Origin: Sipunculus nudus
Taxonomy: Eukaryota; Annelida; Sipuncula; Golfingiida; Sipunculidae
Length of the DNA: 64,000 bases
Assembly (NCBI GenBank): GCA_026874595.1
Contig: CM049322.1
Span: forward strand, 25,953,400 to 26,017,399
Reading direction: 5' to 3'
Made by a program: the position numbers and the translations under genes. Below, one piece after another: positions 26,945 to 39,725 of the stretch (positions within the stretch are counted from its first letter, which is position 1; each line of letters opens with the position of its first letter). A model generated the notes under the pieces. The model worked only from the letters and a program-made list of their open reading frames with translations, did not search any database and was not told the DNA's origin.

Positions 26945-27292
26945 TTGTGGTAGATGGCGCAACCTACATACACTTTTCAGCTGCAGACATACATGCTATT
27001 ATGCAACACACCTCACTCTGTTTCCCCTTGCCACTCAATCCATGCCTCACTTCACCCGTCCCACTCTGTTTCTGCGGATACAGGTAGTTGCTTGTTGACT
27101 AGCCATATTCTAGTTTTAAAATGTAAAAATGTCCTAGTCCCAAACTTGCAGGTTGGAAACCTCCATTTCACTTAAATCATAATAGCTAAGCTTGATATGC
27201 AGGACATAAGAGGATCAACATTAAATTTAAAAATAAACCTCCATTCATACTCCCAAACTTTGCACAGGTTTGCATTAGGCCTGTAGGCCTTG
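26945..27292 (+). mobile_element. C0 3' end
   Basis: C0 resumes within a monomer (tgtggtagatggcgcaacc), passes through the CCTCACTCTGTTTCCCC part, and ends with GCACAGGTTTGCATTAGG and CCTTG. It corresponds to 25148-25499 of C1, with a shorter stretch between. Confidence 0.8.
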
Positions 27293-28362
27293 TTAATTTA
27301 TTAGCACAAATATAAAATCAGTACCTTAAATTTTGCCAAACTTTGGCCATGGCACATTTTTTTCTGTAAGTAATTTTGATTTAATTTTCACAGCATATAC
27401 ATGTAGGCTTTAAGCTGTTAAAATATCAAATTTGAAAATAAAAGCTTGAAAATTAGGCTAGTAATGGAATTTTTTTAGACTCTTATTGTATTCACTTGCA
27501 TGTTGAAAAACCAGCCAGCCCACTTCTGGTCACTGGATGTTAGCTCTGCCATGCTACCTAATTTGTCATGGGCCACTGGGGGAGATCCCCTGCTGTGACA
27601 GGTGTACAGTTATTCTCATATCAACCCCCCCCCCCCTTCCCTAACAAGTGTTAGGCAGTAATTGGTATTGTTTGCACTGTATTTCCTTTATTGTAATGAT
27701 GTTCCACTCCAATATACAAAAAAATATCTTGAAAAAATAATTCAAGGAATAATCCAGAAGATGCCATGTTGTTCAGATATGTTCAGATAAGTTCAGATAT
27801 ATATGTTACATTGGAAATGTATAAAAATCATACACGTAAAATTATGTAACAAAATGAGGATCTAATGCAAACCTTTGTTCATTATTTTCCAGCCTCAGCA
27901 GAATAGGAAATAAGTCATTATTTGTCCTGTATGTTTATGCAGAGGTCTTGTAATTCCCACCATGCGCCCCCTCCTCCCCTGCCATTGTTTCCTTGCACCT
28001 GTCCAACAAGACAATAGTTTTATTGCAAATATGTATAATTTATTAAAGTGAAAAAATTAGTATTAGAAAAAAAGTATGGTCTAATTTAAACATATTCTTG
28101 CCTCAGGAGAATGGAACATGAGTGATCAGCTCTGTCAGTCCATCATCTCTCCATTATCATTAAATAAATATAAGTTATGAACATTTTTCCTATAAGCACT
28201 GTTTAAATAACTTCATATGATGAATATGTATTTAAGCTGTTTAAGTCTGAAATTTTAAAGCAACTTATATATTCAGATGCGTAATATAGCAAATATTAAA
28301 CTTTAAAAAAATGAATTTGATAAATAAAAAAATTAAGATTTAGTAAAAATTCATATATTATT
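27293..28362 (+). mobile_element. A2-type remnant
   Basis: The sequence attagcacaaatataaaatc onward follows the A2 body (compare 8650 and 17277), through a poly-C tract near 27626 and an AT-rich 3' part. It has no head, and the A3 element at 28363 interrupts it. No gene is seen. Confidence 0.6.
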
Positions 28363-30783
28363 AGCTCAGCTGACTTTCAGTCATGCTGGGCTATAGCGAT
28401 GGGTCTTTGTCCGTTGTCCTTCCGTCTGTCCGTCCGGCCGGCCGTCCGGCCGTTAGCAGGGCACAAATCGTAACCGTAGGGGCTAGGGCCATGAACCCTA
28501 TGCAGTCTTAGAGGTTATAAAAAGATCTCCTTGCAAACCTGAAATTAGGTCACTGCAACCTATATTCTCGAAGTTATGGGGTGTGTTTGCACCCCCCAGA
28601 AATAACTCTTTGAGACAATATTTTCATCCCAAACCTTCCATCTCTCACATACAGCTTACCTACCAACAGGGGAAGAACCATAATTTTTTTAGGTCAAAAG
28701 GTCAAAGGTCAAGGTCACAGGAGCCTCTTCTTTGAAAAGCCTGTGGATGCATTTAAAGCCAACCCTTTCATCCCAATTCTTTGATTTTTCACATATAGCT
28801 CACCTACTAAGTTGGAGAAGAATCCTATAGATTTTGAGGTCACAAGGTCAAAGGTCAGGATCACAGGATCCACTTCTTTGAAAAGGTTGTGGACACATTT
28901 CAAGCTAGACTTTTCATTCCAAACCTTCCAGCACTGATATCGCTTCTCTGCCAACAGGGGAAAAGACCTGTTGATTTTGAGGTCAAAGGTCAAGTTCACA
29001 GCACCCACTTCTTGCGTGGAGTCATTTTCAGGCAAACTTTTCAATCTGTACCTTTCATCTGTCATATATGGCTTACCTACCAATAAGGGAAGAAGCCTAT
29101 TGATGTTGAGGTCAAAAAGTCAAAGGTCAAGGTCACAATATTTAATTGTTCTAAATGCTTGTGAGCATATTTCAAGTGTAACTGTTCAACCCAAACCTTC
29201 AGTCTTTCACATATGCCACATCTATGCATCACTCAGTTTGACTCAAACTTCATATTTATGGGTCTTTTTGCTTGAATAAATAACTTATTGATTTTGGGGT
29301 CAGCAGGTTAAAGGTTGCAGGTCAAAGTTATTCACCCATTGGTTGCCAAGTAATCACACCAGATTTAAGTGGTTAGTAGTTACCCATCATTTAGAAAGAA
29401 TCCAGTTGATATATGGGCAAAAGGCAAAGGTCATAGGTCAGGGATGTTCACAATTACTTATTTTATAGACCATCTCTATTTTTCTTGTATATATAACCAT
29501 CCCACTCCAGCTGGTACATCTCCCTGTGTGGCTGTAATTGTGAGTGACACTGGTGACATATGACTCCCCTTTGTATCAGCCTATTAAGTGATAAGGCTCA
29601 GTGATAAGTACCTCGTTACTTCATAACAAAAACACTGTTGTCAGAATGCTTCAGCCAGGCATTAAGACTATGAGAGTATAGTATTAAGGTTTAGCTACTG
29701 ATTTATAAGATGATGGGAACATTTTGCAGTTTATTTTATGGAATCCTAGCAATAAACTTAGTTTCCTAGATATCTGAATATTTTAATATATATCACCACA
29801 TATAAAAGCAAGTGTTTGTTCTCATAATATGTGGATGTGTACCTTGATTTAGGATGGCTTTTTGTTTTATTTCAAGACTCTTAGTCATGCTTTCTGCATT
29901 TCTTTTCTTTCAGGTTTGGCAGTTTACCTACCCTGCTGACCCCATTGAAAAGCAGAGTGATAATAAAAAATATTGGACTTACACTTTTTACAATTGCATA
30001 TCTATAAATCTGATATGAGGGCCTGGACATGCCTTTTGAATTATTTTGGGCATGCATTACTGGATAATTTGCCCAAGTTTGGTCTCTTATTGGAGAATGT
30101 GGGATATCAAATGTCATACTTGTCAGAAATCCATAATGTCTGCTAGTTAGCCACCTTAGAAATTCTTTCTTCAGTGCAGTTTCAGTAATTTTTCTTTAAT
30201 GTTTGGTCCGATTTAGAGAATGTTTGTTGTCTGATTTCAGACTTGTCAGAAGTCCAATATGGCCACCAGGCAACCATCTTTTAATTCCTTTTGATCATAT
30301 TATCTCAAGAACAGTTAAAGTGAATGCAGTTGGATGTATATTTATGTAATCTTGTAAAGGATTGGGTCAAATATTTCTGAATAAATATTACCATCATTTA
30401 TAAAAGTGCAGTACAGTTGGCTTGTATTGAATAAAAATTCATACAGAAGCACCTGTTTCTCAATAATTCTTGCATGTATTTCCTTGATTTTTGCTATATA
30501 TTTTGATCTTATATTTTCCCTTTGTGGTGTTCCTTTGAGACTGACAGGTTTCAAGCAAGCTGTTGGAATAGTTCCTGATAGCTTAACAATCATGCATTTT
30601 CCTCAGACCATCAATTCACTGTGTTTTAACCAGACATAGGTGATATATATTTCTGTTGTCATAGAAAATTTTCAACAAATTGGCAAATTGGTTCTTCAAA
30701 ATTTGACTGGAAGTTGTGAATCTCAGTCCATGATGTCACAGGTCATGCTTGGCAGCTGAGCATCATGACCCATGGGTCACTTG
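28363..30783 (+). mobile_element. A3 element, complete
   Basis: The head AGCTCAGCTGACTTTC starts at 28363 and the tail GCAGCTGAGC, TGACCCATGGGTCA and CTTG ends at 30783, so the copy is 2.42 kb. After the GTCCGTC and GGCCG-rich stretch come monomers with AGGTCAAAGGTCA hexamers (28691-29140), then a unique AT-rich 3' half. It is the complete version of 1-2036. It has no credible coding capacity; the open frames are short and differ between the two copies. Confidence 0.85.
28699..28717 (+). promoter_or_regulatory. DR1-like plus ERR/SF-1-like half-sites
   Basis: AGGTCAAAGGTCA (28699-28711) overlaps TCAAGGTCA (28709-28717). Further AGGTCA hexamers are near 28840, 28980 and 29130. This is a sequence match only. 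Confidence 0.35.
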
Positions 30784-30855
30784 TTATCCTACCTCAGCAG
30801 AATGTCAGATAAAGTGAATAGCTTTGTTTGAGTATCAGTCTGCCTGTCCATTTTT

Positions 30856-32664
30856 AGCTCAGCTGACTGTAAGTCATCTGAGCAAAAGCGATCACTCTTT
30901 GTCCATCGGCCGTCCGGCCATCCGGCCGTCTGTCTGTTAACAAGGCACAAATCGTAACCACTGGACCTGGAATCTTCTAACTTTACATCCAGAGAGGTCC
31001 ATGAAAAATCTCCTTGGAAACCTGGAATTAGGTCTCTGTTACCCATATTCTTCAAGCTATTGGACTCGGAAGTACCCCCCAGAATAATGAAAAATTTGAT
31101 ACAAAAGCTCAAATATCCTAACAACTAATGCATTGATCACAATGATTCTTTGCATGATATTGATCATGGAGTGTTTCACCAGTTTCTGCAAACTGGTGGC
31201 GCCTCTGGTATTTTTTCGATTTTTTACAATTTTTTTCTCTATTTTTGAGACCACAAAAGACGCCGTCATCTGTTAACAGGGCACAAATTGTTACCGCTGG
31301 GCCTGGAAAAATTTGATACAAAATCTCAAATATCTGAACAACTAATGCATTGATCAGCATGATTCTTTGCATAGATATTGATCATGGGGTGTTACATCAG
31401 TTTTTGCAGACTGGTGGCACCACCTGTATTTTTCCATTTTTTACAATTTTTTTTTCTGTTTTTTAGAGACCTTAAAAGATGCCAATCTGTTAACAGGGCA
31501 CAAATCTTAATGACTGGACTAAAATCTTCTGTCTTGAAATGCAGGGAGACCCATGAAAAGTCTCCTTGGAAACCTGGAATTAGGTCTCTGTTACCCAAAA
31601 CCTGTGAGCTTTGGGGCTTCTACCCCCCTCCGCCAGAATAATAGAAAATTTCATACAAAAGCTCAAGTATCTGAACAACTTATACATTGATTTCCATGAT
31701 TCTTTGCATGGATATTGATCACTGAGTGTTTCATCAGTTTCTGCAGACTGGTGGCATCACCTGTATTTCTTCGATTTTTTACTATTTTTTATCTATTTTT
31801 GAGACCTTAAAAGATGCAATCATCTGTTTACAGGGCACAAATTGTAACGACTAGACCTAGAATCTTCTTCCTTGACATCCTGCAAGGTCCATAAAAAACT
31901 CCATGGAAACATGAAATTAGGTCTCTGTTACCCATATCCTTCAAGCTATAGGTCTTATAAGTACCTCCCAGAATAACTAAAAATTTTGATACAAAAGCTC
32001 CAGTATTTGAACAACTATTACATTGATCACCCTGATTCTTTTCATCATGGACTGTTTCATCCGTTCTTGCGGACTTGTGGCACCATCTAAATTTAAAAAA
32101 AATTTTAACACATTTTTTTTTCTCTATTTATGAGACCTTCAAAGATGCGGTTGTCTCTTAACAGGGCTCAAATTGTAACCATTGGTCCTATAATCTTCAA
32201 ACTTGACATCCAGGGAGATCTGTGAAAAGTCTCCTTGGAAATGTGAATTAAAGTCTCTGTTACCCATATATTCTGTGCTATGGGGCTTATAAGCACCCTT
32301 CAGAATAACTGAAAATTTGATACCAAAGTAGGGCACAAATCATAACCATGGGGCCCAGAATCTAACATGACATGATGAGAGTTCCTCAAAAGTTCTCCCC
32401 AGAAACCTGAAATTGGGTCACAGTGACCTATATTCTCAGAGTTTGAGCACCCCAGAAATAATGCAAAATACACACAAATTGCCAGATTCCTCATAAAAGG
32501 CTGGTTGGATTGTCATCAAATTTGTTGTGCTTATGGGTCTTGATGAACTTAAGCTAATATGCATGAACAATGATGCCACCTGCATTATCTTAATTAGTTG
32601 TCTGTGCAAGGACATATTGAAAAACATGTCAGTCGGCTGAGCATCATGACCCACGGGTCACTTG
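30856..32664 (+). mobile_element. A1 element, complete
   Basis: The head AGCTCAGCTGACTGTAAGTC starts at 30856 and the tail CGGCTGAGCATCATGACCC ends CTTG at 32664. Five to six monomers of about 330 bp are present. Most palindrome sites here have decayed (ggtggcgcctct near 31196, ggtggcaccacc near 31412, ggtggcatcacc near 31750). The interval 30784-30855 upstream is a short A2-like leftover. Confidence 0.8.
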
Positions 32665-32667
32665 TAT

Positions 32668-34894
32668 AGTGAATCTGTGAGCTTATGTGATGGTGAGGTG
32701 GTGTCCATCAAGCGTCGTCTGTACATTAACCATTAAAAATCTCAAAAATGGCAGGAGCTTGCATCACCAAACTGTATGCAAAAAATCAGTCATCTACAAA
32801 ACTCTATCGGATGTTGATTATATTTTGGCTATCTGCATTTACTTAGATTTTATAGGGAAAAAATTTAAAAACCTTTAAAAATCTTCTTCTCGGAAACCAT
32901 CTAGCCAAATTGTCCAATATTTCACAGAAATAATCCCAGAAACAATCTCTCTCAAATTTGTTTGAATGGTTCCAGTTCTGTGATTCTTAGACGTCTGTCC
33001 AAAAAAGTATACAAAAATTTCAATCTCAGAGAAAGCTGGAGCTATTATCTCCAAATTTTATGCCAATGTTTGTCACATATGTTATATCTGAAATTGAGGT
33101 ATTGGTGGCGCCACGTACATTGATATGTTTTTTACAAGCGAAATTGTAATTTTAAACTCTTCTAGCCTATACACTGATTTATGATGAAACTGTTAGGCTG
33201 ATTGGTTTAAACTTTACAAGAAATATTCTGTGGTAGGGTTCTGCCAGTTTTTTAAGCATAGATTGGGTAAATACAGCTTTAAAAAAGCATTGTGGCCAAT
33301 TACAAAAGGCTTTCTGTGTTTGAAAACAGTTTTGACAACATGCTGAGTTTCAGCAGCCAAGTCAGGAGGTCATTCTGTACAAACAGGTGGGGTCCAGACA
33401 CCCCCATGGCAACTGACCTGGCTCTGGCTGGTGTCTAGACAATGTATCTAGATGTCTAGACACAGCGTCTAGACAAAATTTCTAGATGCAGAATTCCCAG
33501 ATTATTGGAACTATATCTTTCAACTGTTTGAAAAAACTTGGTTTCCATTTTAAGCCAATCGGGTTTATCATCAGGTCACATGTGAACTGCTGCCTCTTCA
33601 TTTTTGGTTGACCTCTTGACCTTTCCTCTCTTCCCAGCGTCCATTTGTGCATCTGTTTCCACACAGAAACCCACATATCTCTGGAACCGTTTGATCGATC
33701 AGGCTAAAAATTTTGCACAAATGTAGCCCTTTGATAGCTTTATAACATACACTAAAAATGGTGGCACCACCTGCAACCATTATTGCACAGTGTCCATCTG
33801 TTCATCTGCCTTGGGATAAAATCACTCATATCTCAGCAGTGGTTTGACTTTTCCACCTGAAATTTTGCAGGTTTATACATCCTGGATAGCTTTCTCGATT
33901 TTATGACAGGTGGCGCCACCTACATTCACGTTTACTCTGCAGACATCCAAACTCATATCTTGGGAACCTTTTGACCAATAGGGCCATTTTTTTGCATGTG
34001 TGTAGATCTCACATAGCTCTTCAGCGTGACCTTTCCTCTCTGCCCAGTGTCCCTTTGTGCGTCTGTTTCCACACAGAAACCCACATATCTCAGAAACCGT
34101 TTTACGTATCAGGCTCAAAATTTCGCACAAATGTAGCCCTTTGATAGCTTTATGACATACACTAAAAATGGTGGCACCACCTGCAACCATAATTGCACAG
34201 CGTCCATCCCTTCATCTGCCTTGGGATAAAATCACTCATATCTCAGCAGTGGTTTGACTTTTACACCTGAAATTTTGCAGGTTTATACATCCTGGATAGC
34301 TTTTTTGAGTTTATGACAGGTGGTGCCACCTACATTCACGTTTACTCTGCAGACATCCAAGCTCATATCTCGGGAACCGTTTGACTGATTGGGCCTAAAT
34401 TTTGCTTGTGTATAGATCTCACATAGCTCTTCATCATAGGCAAAACTGGTGGCACCACCTGCAACCATTTATGCACAGCGTCCATCTGTTCATCTGCCTT
34501 GGGATAAAATCACTCATATCTCAGCAGTGGTTTGACTTATCCACCTGAACAGGTTTATACATCCTGGACAGCTTTCTTGACTTATGACAGCTGGCATCAC
34601 ATCCATGCTAATATGCAACACTCCTCACTCTATTCCCCTTGCCACTTAAACCATGCCTCACTTCACCCGTCCCACTCTGATTTCTGCGGATACACAGTCG
34701 CTTGTCGACTACCCATATTTTAGTTTTAAAATGTCCTAGTCTGAAACTTGCAGGTTGAAACGTCCATTTTGCTGAAATCATAATGACTAAGGTAGATATG
34801 CAGGACTTAAGAGGATCAATATTAAATTTTAAAAATAAACCTCCATTTATAATCCCAAACTTTGCACAGGTTGGCATTAGGCCTGTAGGCCTTG
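32668..34894 (+). mobile_element. C element C2, abutting the A1 tail
   Basis: The degenerate head AGTGAATCTGTGAGC starts at 32668, only 3 bp after the A1 terminus. The tail GGCATTAGGCCTGTAGG ends CTTG at 34894. The copy is 2.2 kb. It lacks the central GTTCACTCAG block of C1 but keeps the GTCTAGAC cluster (33433-33474) and sub-monomers with one exact GGTGGCGCCACC (33909). This copy also supplies the empty site for the A1 insertion at 4782 (see 33241-33275). Confidence 0.8.
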
Positions 34895-35262
34895 TTAAAG
34901 AATGGTCTAGTATGTTATCAGGGAAGGATTATATATGTTTTTCTCATTTCACAGGTTTGCATTAGACCTGTAATCCTTATTAATTAGATTTTCTAATAAA
35001 AAACTTAGTTTGGTTCTCAATTTTTGTCATTACATTTCTGCATAGTTAGATTTATAGCAGCATTCCCGTAATACTGTCTATTAAGCTGAAATGTTAATGC
35101 ACATTGCAAAAAGAAATATAAAACAAATTTATTTTGAATCCTGGTAAATACCTCAAATGTCGCTCAGACTGTGAGGGAAAGTGATCAGTTCAGTCCATCT
35201 GTCTGTCCATCTGAAAATGTTTTATATGCAACACAGTATCTCAAAAATCATTACTGGTTTTT
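34895..35262 (+). other. AT-rich interval with a second degenerate C tail
   Basis: GGTTTGCATTAGACCTGTAA at about 34954-34973 is a worn C tail, so a second C copy probably ended here. The remaining bases show no gene, no clear repeat head and no splice-flanked open frame. Confidence 0.4.
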
Positions 35263-35863
35263 AACTCAGCTGACTGAAAGTCATCTGAGCTATAGCAATC
35301 ACTCTTTTTCTGGCGTCCATCTGTCTGTCTGTCTAGCTGTCCGTCTGTCTGTCCGTTAAACAGGCAAAAATCATAACCGCTGGACCTAGAATATTCTAAC
35401 TTGACATTCAGGGAGATCATGAAAAATCTCCTTTGAAACTTGAAATTAGGTCTCTGTTACCCATATCCACCAAGCTATTGGGCTCAGAAGTACCCCCTAG
35501 AATTATTAAAAATTTGATACAAAAGCTGCAGTATCTGAACAACTAATACATTGATCAGCATGATTTTTTGCTTTTTGCATGCATATTGATCATGGAGTGT
35601 TTCATCATTTCCTGCAGACTGGTGGCACCACATTGATTTTTCTGAATTTTTGCACAATATTCTCTATTTTTAAGACCTTCAAAGATGTGGTCGTCTGTTC
35701 ACAGGGCACAAATCGTAACCACTGGACCTAGAATATTGTAACTTGACATCCCAGGAGGTCCATGAAAAATCTCCATAAACTTGAAATTCGGTCTCTGTTA
35801 ACCATATCCTCTAAGCTATGGGGCTCATAAGTAAGCTGGGCGCCATGACCCATGAGTCCCTTG
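35263..35863 (+). mobile_element. Short A1 element
   Basis: The head AACTCAGCTGACTGAAAGTC is at 35263, and the tail cgccatgacccatgagtccc ends at 35863. About one and a half monomers remain between, with a decayed palindrome (ggtggcaccaca near 35621). It looks like an internal deletion derivative of A1. Confidence 0.7.
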
Positions 35864-36842
35864 TTTATTTACCCCAGGTATGTTATCTTCAGATTTAACT
35901 ATTTTGTCCTTCTTCTGCTGTCATAGTACGTTTTACCTGTGCTTTCTCAACAAGGGACCCATGGGTCACAGCTCTCAGCTGTTATATATGATCACAAAAT
36001 ATGACTCAGAAGAGAAGGTAGGCAAAAGCTGATTTTGTGTGATAATATAAGCTGTATTATGAGTTGATGGTGTTTAACTCACAATATGTAAGATTTTGAT
36101 AAGATCCTTGGAGACAGGGGAGAGGATTGATGTCATTTATATTATTTACAGTTGGAAATGGTGTGCTATTGTCACATAGACCTATATCTACATTGCTGTA
36201 GAATTATTTGAAAATAAAAACTGTCCATTATCAGTCATGTTAATTATGCTTTTTACAAATGAGTTAACTGTTATTTAATAATAACAGGTTATCCCTACCC
36301 AAGAGTAGCAGTAGCACAAATAATATAAGTTAAAATATTTATAAAATATTAATAACAAATATTGTGTCAAATATCATTTAAATTAAAAGTAATAACAGTA
36401 TCATCTGAAAAGATTTTCTTAATAATATAATTAAAATAAATGATTATTAAAATGCATTCATGAATACATTTTGAAAGTATTTGCATTTGTATTCAAAAAC
36501 TTTCATTTTTACCTGTATTCATATTCTTATGCAAAAAATTATGGAGTACATATTCATATTCGCATTCAAATACATTTGCAAAGTATTCACACCATGTCTG
36601 GTATTTATTCAGTTTCAGCTAAACAAAGTTCTTGAGAATCCAGAATATACAAATTTCACAAATTTAAATTATGATCATAAGTACCTGGTTTTATGGCTTT
36701 AATTAATTTTAAAAAAATAAAACTATTACATTCACTTTGGACTACTTATACATCAATCTACACACTAGACCTAGCAAAAGTCTTATGACAATTATTAACA
36801 TTACAGAAATCATAATGAGAACTTGTCTAAGATATGATTTTT

Positions 36843-38507
36843 AGCTCAGCTGACTAAAAGTCATCTGAGCTATAGTCGTGGTCAATTGTCCTTCCGTCTG
36901 TCTTGCCATCCGTCTGTCCATCCGTCCGGATGTCCGTCCGTAAGACTGGCACTTTCGACACCATTGGACCTACGAATCTGAAATTCGCCATACAGTTAGA
37001 TGTCCCATAAATCTCCTACCATGCCCAAAATTGGGTCAATAGGACTTTGTTTCTATGAGATATTAAGGAAAAACCTCAATTTTTTATTAGAAATCTATTT
37101 TCACACTTCAGGACTGCCTAATATCAAAACCACTCATCTGGTTTTCTAAATATTTACCATAAATATTCCTCTTTATAGTTCCTATGTACATGCCAGAAAT
37201 TAAATCAGTATTATCTAATTTAAAAAAGTTATGGGCCCAAACATAATGGACTTTGTAAAAAAATCAGGAAAGATATTTGGTCACTTTAGACCAAAAGTGT
37301 TAAAGGTAGAGACTTTTTCAGTAATACAACTTTAATTAATCAAAATTTAATTGTATACCAAAAATTAGATCAAAATCTGTTAAATATTTTTAAATATTGG
37401 CAAAAATATTAAATCGGTACCTTAATTTTTTGCCAACTTTGGCCAAGGCATGTTTTTTTTTCCTCTAAGTACTGTGGATTTAATTTTCACAGCATGTACA
37501 CATAAGGATTTAATATGTTAAAATCTGAAATTTAAAAATAAAAGCTGCAAAATTAGGCTAGTTGCTGAATTTTTTTGGAGGCTCTTGTTGTATTCCCTTA
37601 AATTGTCAAGCAGTCCACTTTGGTGACTGTAGGTCATTCATTGCAGCTCTCTATGCTCCCCAGGCTGTTGGCATAATATTATGCAATCCCATCACAAGGG
37701 CAAGCCCTCTCTCCACTGAGTTGAGCTTGATCAGGCTGTCTGCAGTTAATACCATACCACAGGGAGCCTTTTTCTCTGCCCCCCCCCCCCCCCCCAACCC
37801 CATTCTGTTGACAGACCTGTACTATGAACTAAATGAATCTTAAAATTAACACTTTTTTCAGCAACAAGCAGTTACAACGGAGACCCCTCCCCCCTCCCAC
37901 CCCTTCAATACATAGGACTAATAAACATGATGAATCTTATAATTTTAATGTTAAATAAATTCTTAATGATGAAACTTGGACAATTTTGATTTTTTTAAGT
38001 AAAAAAATTTCAGGAATTTAATCCAAATATTCAAATGCGATAAAATATTAGGATCTAATGTAAGTGCCAACTGAAAAGATTTAAGAAGATATAAATACTT
38101 TGTAGCATTTCATTCATATCTCTTAAAGTTGGCGCAGCCGAGATGTGAATTACACTGTTAACTTAGTATTAAAATAAGGAATATTGGTCAAACTTTGTGG
38201 GATTAATTTTTAACTCATATGGCCATATATTTAACTTTTTAAAACTTAATTACCTTCACACATTATTTGTTTATGAAATGTTACTTTTATATAACACTTA
38301 CTGTAGGCCTATTTGTTCCCTTGGAGCATCACTAAATGGTTTAGCTCATGGCCATTATTCTATAATTTACAGAGTTTCATTTAAGCAGGGCCATTTTCTC
38401 ATAGCTTTTCTAATGATAATATACATGAAAAACCAAAAATAAAAATATTTTGCAGTTACTAATATTTTCCAATATTCAGTTGAGCGATGTGACCCATGGG
38501 TCCCTTG
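36843..38507 (+). mobile_element. A2 element, complete, nested in reverse-strand A2
   Basis: The head AGCTCAGCTGACTAAAAGTC starts at 36843 and the tail GACCCATGGGTCCCTTG ends at 38507, giving 1.67 kb. The body follows the A2 order, including the poly-C tract near 37780 and CCCCTCCCCCCTCCC near 37890. The 93-residue open frame near 37562 covers the tract and is not a gene. Confidence 0.8.
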
Positions 38508-39725
38508 TTTATCATATTCAAATATTTTTTTTCAGAAAAAATTAAAAGTCATCTTAGCAATGAAACAATTATATGTGTAAAATATAACCCAAGGATAAGA
38601 ACACCCTGAAAATTATACAAGGAGAAAAGTAGAAATGGGCATGTTTAATTGAATATATTAACTGAAATAAAGGAATCAGTGATATAAATTTTGATTATTT
38701 ACAAAGTCTTGTGACAGCTGATACAGCCATGAGTCTTAATGTCTTTAGTTATTTAAAATTATTTAAAAATATTTTAATTTAAAAATTTTGACATTTTATT
38801 TTTTTAAATTTTGAAATGAATATAAATTAACAAGCTGAAACACTTTTAAAAGACCTGGAAATTAGATTAATCTTATCAACTGCATCTTTTTCTATCATTA
38901 ATTTCCTTCATATAATCCCTAATAGTAAAGAACAATATAATTTAATTATTTTTTTTTTCATTATTAAAATTGAAATGAAAATACCTTAGGTGACTCCATG
39001 GTGTTATTTGGAATACATTTTCATACATCCATCCATACAAAATCCATAAAACATTAGTAATTGCAAGGTAATTTCCTTTGACTCAACAACTATCAAATTC
39101 CTTTTCATTTAATTTTTCTTAAATTTGTTATTGTAGACTAATAAACATTTATTAATTTATTGTTTATTGTTATTTTGTTGGTCAAAACAACTTATCCATG
39201 AGAAGGGTTGAACACCTGAATCAACTGGTGCCAGCCATAAGCTGCCTGGCTGAACAGTATATGCCCCAGCCACCTCAAGCGTGCATAATTTGCCTGAAAG
39301 GTCACAAGGTGACATACAGGTGTCTGAAGAGGGGCTGGGTAGAGCCTGGGTGTGACAGGTCTCATAAAAACTTTAATAAAAGCTAAAGTTTATGGCCAAA
39401 TTCTTTCAACTTTCAAAACGAACAAGCTGAAATCCTTATGTGTTGTGATATGAAAATTATATCAACAGTGCTTACAGGAAACAAACACGCCATGGTCAAA
39501 GTTGGGCAAAATTTAAGGTACTGATTTCATATTTATGCTAATAACTTATAAAATTTGAAAAATTCAGAACTAATTTTGGGTATACAATTGAATCTTGATT
39601 AAATAATGTTATATCCCTAACAAAAAAAATCTCTACCTTTAGCAATTCTTATTTTAAGGGAGTAAATATATTTCTTAATTTTTTACAAAGTGCATTATGT
39701 TCTGGCCCATAATTGAAAACAATTA

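Larger units (their letters stand above)
4145..27292 (+). mobile_element. Outermost C element (C0), expanded to 23 kb by nested insertions
   Basis: The C head AGCGAACCTGTGAGC starts at 4145 after a T run. The C tail, GCATTAGGCCTGTAGG followed by CCTTG, ends at 27292. Between them C sequence occupies 4145-4781, 6263-8124, the equivalent parts of the triplication, and 26945-27292. The rest is inserted A1, A2, F, B and C copies. Head CGAACCTGTG and tail CACAGGTT(T/C)G form inverted subterminal repeats. The tail holds two AGGCCT palindromes separated by GT. Left and right flanks both look like A2 but from different positions in A2, so the outer insertion site is not clean. Confidence 0.7.
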
